Of a DNA stretch of 38,379 nucleotides, positions 34,163 to 38,379 are shown piece after piece (the first letter of the stretch is position 1; every line of letters begins with the position of its first letter). The DNA is from Bacteroidota bacterium. GTDB taxonomy: Bacteria > Bacteroidota > Bacteroidia > Bacteroidales > B18-G4. The notes beneath the pieces are model-generated. The model searched no databases, was not told where the DNA came from, and saw nothing but the letters and a program-made list of their open reading frames with translations. The stretch is from positions 1 through 38,379 of the forward strand of contig JAHJRE010000139.1 of NCBI GenBank assembly GCA_018831055.1, in the 5' to 3' direction. Both the position numbers and the translations under genes were made by a program.

Positions 34163-34381
34163 TTAGTAAACCACCACCTTTTCCCTCCCCAAAACTTTTT
34201 CTCCTTCCTTCAGCACCACAAAATACACCCCGGGCGGGTAATCTGAAACATCGATCTGGATTTGGGATTGATTGGGAGGCAGGATGAGAGATTTGATTGT
34301 TCTGCCGTAGATATCGAACAAATAAATTGTCGATTCTGTATTCTGTATTCTGTATGTGCAATAGGATATACGATTGAGAAT
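34163..34381 (-). pseudogene. Orphan type IX secretion C-terminal sorting domain
   Basis: On the minus strand, after a TAA, an open frame without ATG reads STIYLFDIYGRTIKSLILPP then QIQIDVSDYPPGVYFVVLKE and ends GREKVVVY with a TAA at 34163. This is the pattern of the Por/type IX secretion type A sorting domain: a strand ending 'DIYGR.I', then 'DVSDYPPGVYFV', then a terminal K-V-V-V. The rest of the secreted protein is missing and its 5' edge runs into the 7-bp repeats. It shows that the organism, or its ancestor, uses type IX secretion. Confidence 0.75.
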
Positions 34382-34478
34382 TTACTATTTACAATGCATT
34401 GACAATATAAAATCGCATATTGCCAATCCTATTGTAAATACAGAATACAGAATACAGAATACAGAATACAGAATACAG
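34333..34478. repeat. Long inverted repeat with 7-bp tandem units
   Basis: Six perfect copies of AATACAG occupy 34437-34478, and about three reverse-complement copies (CTGTATT) occupy 34336-34356. The similarity continues inward: GTGCAATAGGAT at 34356-34367 faces ATCCTATTGTAA at 34426-34437. The two arms are thus complementary over more than 30 bases around a spacer of about 58 bases. No transposase is present. Confidence 0.65.
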
Positions 34479-34502
34479 AATTCCCATTTTCCGCCTTTTT
34501 AG

Positions 34503-34510
34503 TATTTTTG
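34503..34510 (+). promoter_or_regulatory. Possible -7 promoter element for elbB
   Basis: TATTTTTG matches TAnnTTTG and lies 22 bases before the ATG at 34533. No -33 TTG was seen in the repeat-derived DNA upstream. Confidence 0.4.
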
Positions 34511-34532
34511 GGAAAATTTAAAAATTCCAATC

Positions 34533-35180
34533 ATGAAAAAATTTGCAGTCGTTCTGGCTGGTTGCGGGGTCTTCGACGGGGCAGAGATCCATGAGGCCAC
34601 GCTTACGATGCTTGCCATTATGAAACACGGCGGAACCTATGAGGTTTTTGCCCCCGATATTGACCAGTACCATGTGATCAACCACCTGACCGGAAAAGAG
34701 ATGGATGAAAAACGAAACGTACTGGTGGAATCTGCCCGTATTGCACGGGGTAAGATCCGGGATCTTACAGAGTTTCAAGCTTCCGGCTTTGATGCCCTGA
34801 TATTCCCGGGTGGCTTTGGTGCGGCTAAAAACCTCTCTACCATCGCCTTCGACGGCCCGGATGCTTCCGTAAACCCGGAAGTGGAAAGAGCCGTGAAGGA
34901 CATGCTTAAAGCGCAAAAACCCATCGGTGCCTTATGCATTGCTCCTGCAATCATTGCAAAGATCATAGGAGATGTGGTGGTGACCATCGGAACCGATAAG
35001 GGAACCATACAGGTGATCGAAAAGATGGGGGCCACCCATGAGGAAACCGGGCATGGGGAAGTTGTTATCGATGAAGAACATAAGGTGTTTACCACCCCTT
35101 GTTATATGCTGGATGCCAATATCCTGCAGATTGCCGAAGGCGCTGATAATGTCGTGAAAGAAATGATGGAAGCTATGTAA
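34533..35180 (+). CDS. elbB: ElbB-type glyoxalase-like protein (DJ-1/PfpI superfamily)
   Basis: 215 residues, normal length for ElbB. The N-terminus KFAVVLAGCGVFDGAEIHEA and the middle FDALIFPGGFGAAKNLSTIA are hallmark segments of this branch of the DJ-1/PfpI superfamily. The nucleophile elbow is GALCIAPA with Cys 135. The E. coli relative was first linked to isoprenoid synthesis and later shown to have glyoxalase activity in vitro; the physiological substrate is not settled. It acts in the cytoplasm. It is probably a single-gene unit with its own promoter; the next gene starts 87 bases downstream with a separate promoter. Confidence 0.93.
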   Translation: MKKFAVVLAGCGVFDGAEIHEATLTMLAIMKHGGTYEVFAPDIDQYHVINHLTGKEMDEKRNVLVESARIARGKIRDLTEFQASGFDALIFPGGFGAAKNLSTIAFDGPDASVNPEVERAVKDMLKAQKPIGALCIAPAIIAKIIGDVVVTIGTDKGTIQVIEKMGATHEETGHGEVVIDEEHKVFTTPCYMLDANILQIAEGADNVVKEMMEAM

Positions 35181-35194
35181 TGAAAAACTATTTT

Positions 35195-35223
35195 TTGTTT
35201 ATAATGGTTTTTTTTTACATTTG
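35195..35223 (+). promoter_or_regulatory. Bacteroidota-type promoter for the acyl-CoA dehydrogenase gene
   Basis: TTG at 35195-35197 and TACATTTG at 35216-35223 are separated by 18 bases, fitting the -33/-7 (TTG, TAnnTTTG) consensus of the phylum. Transcription would begin near 35230, about 38 bases before the ATG at 35268. Confidence 0.55.
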
Positions 35224-35267
35224 TTTTTCCTTCATGTCACATAAATTTATACACATATAAAATTACT

Positions 35268-36410
35268 ATGAATTTTGCGTATACTGAGGAACAGGAGATG
35301 ATCCGTCAGGCAGCCAGGGATTATGCCCAGCGGGAATTGCTCAAAGACATCCTGGAAAGGGATGCAAAAGCGGAGATTCCATGGCAGCATATTAAGAATC
35401 TCCGGGAACTGGGATTTTTCGGAATGATGGTTTCCCACGAATGGGGAGGAGGAGGGATGGATACACTGTCGTATGTCCTGGCCCTTGAAGAATTATCCAA
35501 AGCAGACGCTGCTACTGCAGTAATCCTTTCTGTTCACAATTCCCTGGCTTGCTGGGGCGTGGAAAAGTATGGGACACAGGAGCAGAAAGAAAAATATTTG
35601 CGATCTCTGGCAAGCGGGGAGAAGCTTGGTGCTTTCCTGCTTTCAGAACCTGAAGCAGGTTCGGATGCTACTCACCAGAAAACGACCGCTGAAGATAAAG
35701 GTGACCATTATCTGGTAAACGGCACCAAGAACTGGATCAGCAATGCCCAGGTTGCTTCGGTTTATCTGGTTATTGCACAAACACATCCCGATAAGAAACA
35801 TCATGGGATCAATGCTCTCATCATAGATAAAGATACCCCCGGGATCTCACTGGCTCCTCATGAAGATAAAATGGGCATGCGGAGTTCCGAAACCCATTCG
35901 GTGATGTTCAGTGATGTGAAGGTTCCCAAAGAAAACCGCATCGGTGATGACGGATTCGGCTTCAGTTTCGCCATGAAGGCCCTGGAGGGCGGACGGATCG
36001 GTATTGCAGCCCAGGCACTCGGAATAGCCGGGGGTGCAATGGAAAGGGCCATTCAATATTCCAAAGAGAGAAAAGCTTTCGGAAAGTTTATCTATGAACA
36101 CCAGGCCATTGCCTTTAAATTGTCCGATATGGCCGTGAAGATTGAAGCAGCCCGGAACCTTATTCACAAAGCCGCATGGTTGAAAGACAACGGCCTGCCC
36201 TACGGCACCATGAGCGCCATGGCTAAACAATATGCCGCGGATATAGCCATGGAAGTGACCACAGAAGCCGTCCAGGTGCACGGAGGCTACGGCTACGTGA
36301 AAGAATATCACGTGGAAAGACTTATGCGTGAAGCCAAACTGACCCAGATATACGAAGGTACCTCAGAAATTCAGAAAATCGTAATTTCGCGGGCATTATT
36401 AAAAGATTAA
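35268..36410 (+). CDS. Acyl-CoA dehydrogenase, short-chain/butyryl type
   Basis: 380 residues, the standard length. This FAD enzyme introduces the alpha-beta double bond into acyl-CoA and passes electrons to ETF. Visible signatures are LSEPEAGSDATHQKTTAEDK (the flavin/substrate loop), NGTKNWISNAQVA, GGRIGIAAQALGIAGGAMER, YSKERKAFGKFIYEHQAIAF, VQVHGGYGYVKEYHVERLMR and the catalytic-base motif QIYEGTSEIQ, with E363 as the base as in the short- and medium-chain families. The two ETF subunit genes follow directly, the typical arrangement for butyryl-CoA-type dehydrogenases used in fatty-acid oxidation or crotonyl-CoA reduction. The direction of use cannot be told from sequence. Confidence 0.95.
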   Translation: MNFAYTEEQEMIRQAARDYAQRELLKDILERDAKAEIPWQHIKNLRELGFFGMMVSHEWGGGGMDTLSYVLALEELSKADAATAVILSVHNSLACWGVEKYGTQEQKEKYLRSLASGEKLGAFLLSEPEAGSDATHQKTTAEDKGDHYLVNGTKNWISNAQVASVYLVIAQTHPDKKHHGINALIIDKDTPGISLAPHEDKMGMRSSETHSVMFSDVKVPKENRIGDDGFGFSFAMKALEGGRIGIAAQALGIAGGAMERAIQYSKERKAFGKFIYEHQAIAFKLSDMAVKIEAARNLIHKAAWLKDNGLPYGTMSAMAKQYAADIAMEVTTEAVQVHGGYGYVKEYHVERLMREAKLTQIYEGTSEIQKIVISRALLKD

Positions 36411-36471
36411 AAATTGTCAAATCTTAATTGTAATAACCCCAGCCATATAACAATATAACAATATAATCCCC

Positions 36472-37218
36472 ATGAAAATCCTAATTTGTATCAGCAACGT
36501 ACCCGACACTACTACCAAGATCAAATTCACCGGTGACAATACAAAATTTGACGCTGCAGGTGTTCAATGGATCATCAATCCCTGGGATGAACTTGCCCTC
36601 ACACGGGCGCTGGAATTAAAAGAAACCGGTACTCCCATTGAGAAGATCACTGTGATGAATGTCGGAGGAAAAGAAACGGAACCTACGCTCAGGAAGGCGC
36701 TTGCCATTGGTGCGGATAATGCCGTAAGGATAGATGCCGAGCCGCTGGATGCTTATTTTGTTGCCTATCAACTGGCTGAAGCTCTGAAGTCGGACCCCTA
36801 TGATATCATCCTTTGCGGGATCGACTCCAGTGATTTTAACGGATCCATGGTGGGTGGGATGCTTGCAGAATTGCTTGACATGCCTTCCGTTTCATCGGTA
36901 TCCAAACTTAACATTGAAGGCTCTGCCATAAAGCTTAATCGTGAGATCGACGGAGGATCGGAAGTCCTGGAAACACAAACTCCCTTTGTTGCCATAGTGC
37001 AGAAAGGCATCGCCCTGGAACCGAGAATTCCTTCCATGAGAGGGATCATGATGGCAAGGCAGAAACCTCTTGAAACAAAAACTCCGGTTGCTGCCGAAGC
37101 TCTTACCTCCTACGTGTCGTTTGAGCTTCCTCCTGCCAAAGCCAAATGCAGGATGGTGGATGCCGAAAATGTAAAGGAGCTGGTCGACCTGCTCCATAAT
37201 GAAGCTAAAGTATTGTAA
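36472..37218 (+). CDS. etfB: Electron transfer flavoprotein, beta subunit
   Basis: 248 residues. It begins MKILICISNVPDTTTKIKF, the typical ETF-beta start with the V-P-D-T segment, and continues WIINPWDELALTRALELKE and ALAIGADNAVRIDAE. The conserved SSDFNGSMVGGMLAELLDMP stretch is followed by 'VEGGSEVLE'-like residues (REIDGGSEVLETQTPFVAIV). The beta subunit binds AMP, or FAD in bifurcating ETFs, and docks with the dehydrogenase. It starts 61 bases after the acyl-CoA dehydrogenase. A short tandem repeat (two copies of ATAACAAT at 36447-36462) lies in its leader. It forms an operon with etfA, 18 bases downstream. Confidence 0.95.
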   Translation: MKILICISNVPDTTTKIKFTGDNTKFDAAGVQWIINPWDELALTRALELKETGTPIEKITVMNVGGKETEPTLRKALAIGADNAVRIDAEPLDAYFVAYQLAEALKSDPYDIILCGIDSSDFNGSMVGGMLAELLDMPSVSSVSKLNIEGSAIKLNREIDGGSEVLETQTPFVAIVQKGIALEPRIPSMRGIMMARQKPLETKTPVAAEALTSYVSFELPPAKAKCRMVDAENVKELVDLLHNEAKVL

Positions 37219-37236
37219 GATTTAATCCTGATAACA

Positions 37237-38214
37237 ATGTCAATATTGGTTTTTACAGAAAACTGGGACGGGCGTTTTAAAAAGCTCAGTTTCGAATTGC
37301 TCACCTTTGCGAAAAAGGTGGCAACCCAGGCCGGAGATGATGTGATAGCACTTTCCATCGGTAAAGTACCCGATGAAGAGTTGGCAAAGCTTGCTGCTTA
37401 TGGCGCTGACCGCATCATTAAAGTTGAAGACGACAGGCTCAACGCCCTCGTAAATAAGGCATACTCCGCAGTGATTGCCCAGGTGGCAGCACAAACGGAT
37501 GCCAATGTTATTATCTTTGCCCACAATTTTACAGGAAAAGCGCTTGCACCCAGGGTTGCCGTGAAAATGAATGCAGGCCTGGTTACTGGGGTTACTGAAA
37601 TTCCTGCGAAAATGGATCCCTTCACGGTAAAGAAAAAGGTCTTTACCAATAAAGCATTTGCAAATGTTGAGGTGAAATCAAGCGTTAAAGTCCTTACCTT
37701 ATTTCAAAACTCCGTGGGTGTTGAAGAAAATCCAGGAAAAGGATCTGTTGAAAGCTTTACCCCCCAATTGAGCGATAAGGATTTCCTGACAAAAGTTGTT
37801 GAAGTTAATAAGGTTACAGGAAAGGTCCTTCTGACCGATGCCGAGATTGTGATTTCAGGTGGAAGAGGGATGAAAAGCCCCGACAAATGGGCTCCCCTGG
37901 AAGAACTATCCGGGTTGCTGGGAGGTGCTTTGGCATGTTCCAGACCTGTTTCCGATGAGGGCTGGAGGCCTCATACTGAACATGTAGGACAGACCGGGAA
38001 AATTATTGCTCCCAACCTATACTTTGCCTTTGGAATCTCCGGTGCAATACAACATCTGGGCGGCGTTAGCTCCTCAAAATGTATTGTTGCCGTCAATACC
38101 GATAAGGATGCACCCATCTTCGAAGCTGCCGATTACGGAATAGTGGGAGATGTGCATGCGGTACTTCCTGAATTTGTACAGGCCGTCAAAGATCTCAAGG
38201 AATCTCAGGGTTAA
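37237..38214 (+). CDS. etfA: Electron transfer flavoprotein, alpha subunit
   Basis: 325 residues. The N-terminal domain ([40 protein letters not shown]) is followed by the C-terminal FAD domain with [60 protein letters not shown] and [20 protein letters not shown], all strongly diagnostic. It holds the FAD that shuttles electrons from acyl-CoA dehydrogenase to the quinone pool or another acceptor. It is the last gene of the acyl-CoA dehydrogenase-etfB-etfA operon in this window. Confidence 0.96.
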   Translation: MSILVFTENWDGRFKKLSFELLTFAKKVATQAGDDVIALSIGKVPDEELAKLAAYGADRIIKVEDDRLNALVNKAYSAVIAQVAAQTDANVIIFAHNFTGKALAPRVAVKMNAGLVTGVTEIPAKMDPFTVKKKVFTNKAFANVEVKSSVKVLTLFQNSVGVEENPGKGSVESFTPQLSDKDFLTKVVEVNKVTGKVLLTDAEIVISGGRGMKSPDKWAPLEELSGLLGGALACSRPVSDEGWRPHTEHVGQTGKIIAPNLYFAFGISGAIQHLGGVSSSKCIVAVNTDKDAPIFEAADYGIVGDVHAVLPEFVQAVKDLKESQG

Positions 38215-38306
38215 TACTCCGGTTTAAATAATAAATAGAACCCTGCACTTATCCTGCTTTTCATGTCGTTTAATCAAATTGCCGGTAGGTGCAAGCTTTA
38301 GGTTTG

Positions 38307-38314
38307 TATCTTTG
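38307..38314 (+). promoter_or_regulatory. Possible -7 promoter element for a gene beyond the right edge
   Basis: TATCTTTG matches TAnnTTTG. No gene starts before the window ends at 38379, and a -33 TTG at the right distance was not found. The 165 bases after etfA hold nothing else that I can identify. Confidence 0.3.
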
Positions 38315-38379
38315 GAAAAACTTACAAAAGCCAAACTCCTGACAAGAAACTTTTTAAAGCAATAATTCTATCCCCTGAG

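Larger units (their letters stand above)
34067..34532. other. 466-base intergenic region with relic and repeats
   Basis: It holds, in order, a REP-like hairpin (34098-34134), an orphan type IX C-terminal domain on the minus strand (34163-34381), a long inverted repeat made of 7-bp tandem units (34333-34478), and the elbB promoter. No intact gene was seen. Confidence 0.6.

Noticed and set aside
36447-36467. Short direct repeats before etfB as a CRISPR or iteron array
   Set aside because: Only two full copies of an 8-base AT-rich unit are present, without spacers; most likely slippage.

Overview
The window looks like a chromosome segment of a Bacteroidota bacterium, probably a Bacteroidia-type environmental lineage. 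The evidence is an orphan type IX secretion C-terminal domain, several promoter cores matching the Bacteroidota TAnnTTTG element, mostly A-rich leaders without Shine-Dalgarno sequences, and a housekeeping set (LeuRS, a DUF3108 protein, a 2023-residue alpha-2-macroglobulin-like protein, ElbB, acyl-CoA dehydrogenase, EtfB, EtfA) with the look of that phylum. No rRNA, tRNA, CRISPR array or transposase was seen.

Left edge (1-2350): the tail of a gene cut by the window edge, a membrane-anchored PDZ-like protein on the minus strand, and a divergent AAA_14/DUF4143 ATPase. Next (about 2360-2640) is a graveyard of decayed gene ends.

Centre (2641-23886): about 21 kb of almost uninterrupted minus-strand genes, visibly more AT-rich than the right flank. 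In transcription order: two GHKL (Hsp90-type) ATPases, an AAA+ protein of the sigma-54-activator class with a winged-helix-like segment and a second P-loop, a lipoprotein, a TIR-DUF1566-HEAT-like protein, a truncated DUF4062 protein joined to the 3' relic of a second lipoprotein gene, a TIR-TM-FGE-like protein, an acidic helical protein, a 1217-residue unknown, a membrane RCK/TrkA-N protein ending in a RyR domain, a small ORF of doubtful status, a nucleoside-deoxyribosyltransferase/TIR-like protein with a TPR-like helical tail, a Nudix-like-TIR fusion, a small CPxC protein and a cREC-like receiver protein. A close match to the sigma-54 -24/-12 core lies 40 nt upstream of the first ATG, followed by the only AGGAGG seen in the cluster. 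The AAA+ activator therefore probably controls its own operon. A perfect 15-bp hairpin covers the likely ribosome-binding site of the AAA+ gene.

The parts suggest an inducible stress or anti-phage signalling locus. In this model the GHKL proteins and the AAA+ protein sense or gate, the TIR and Nudix domains make or process NAD-derived nucleotides, and the RCK-RyR membrane protein and helical proteins act as receivers or effectors. That functional model is inference; the domain calls and the promoter are visible in the sequence.

Right flank (24331-38379): plus-strand core genes, with one intergenic region (34067-34532) holding a REP-like hairpin, the orphan type IX tail and a long inverted repeat built on a 7-bp tandem repeat, followed by a probable fatty-acid oxidation operon (acyl-CoA dehydrogenase, EtfB, EtfA).
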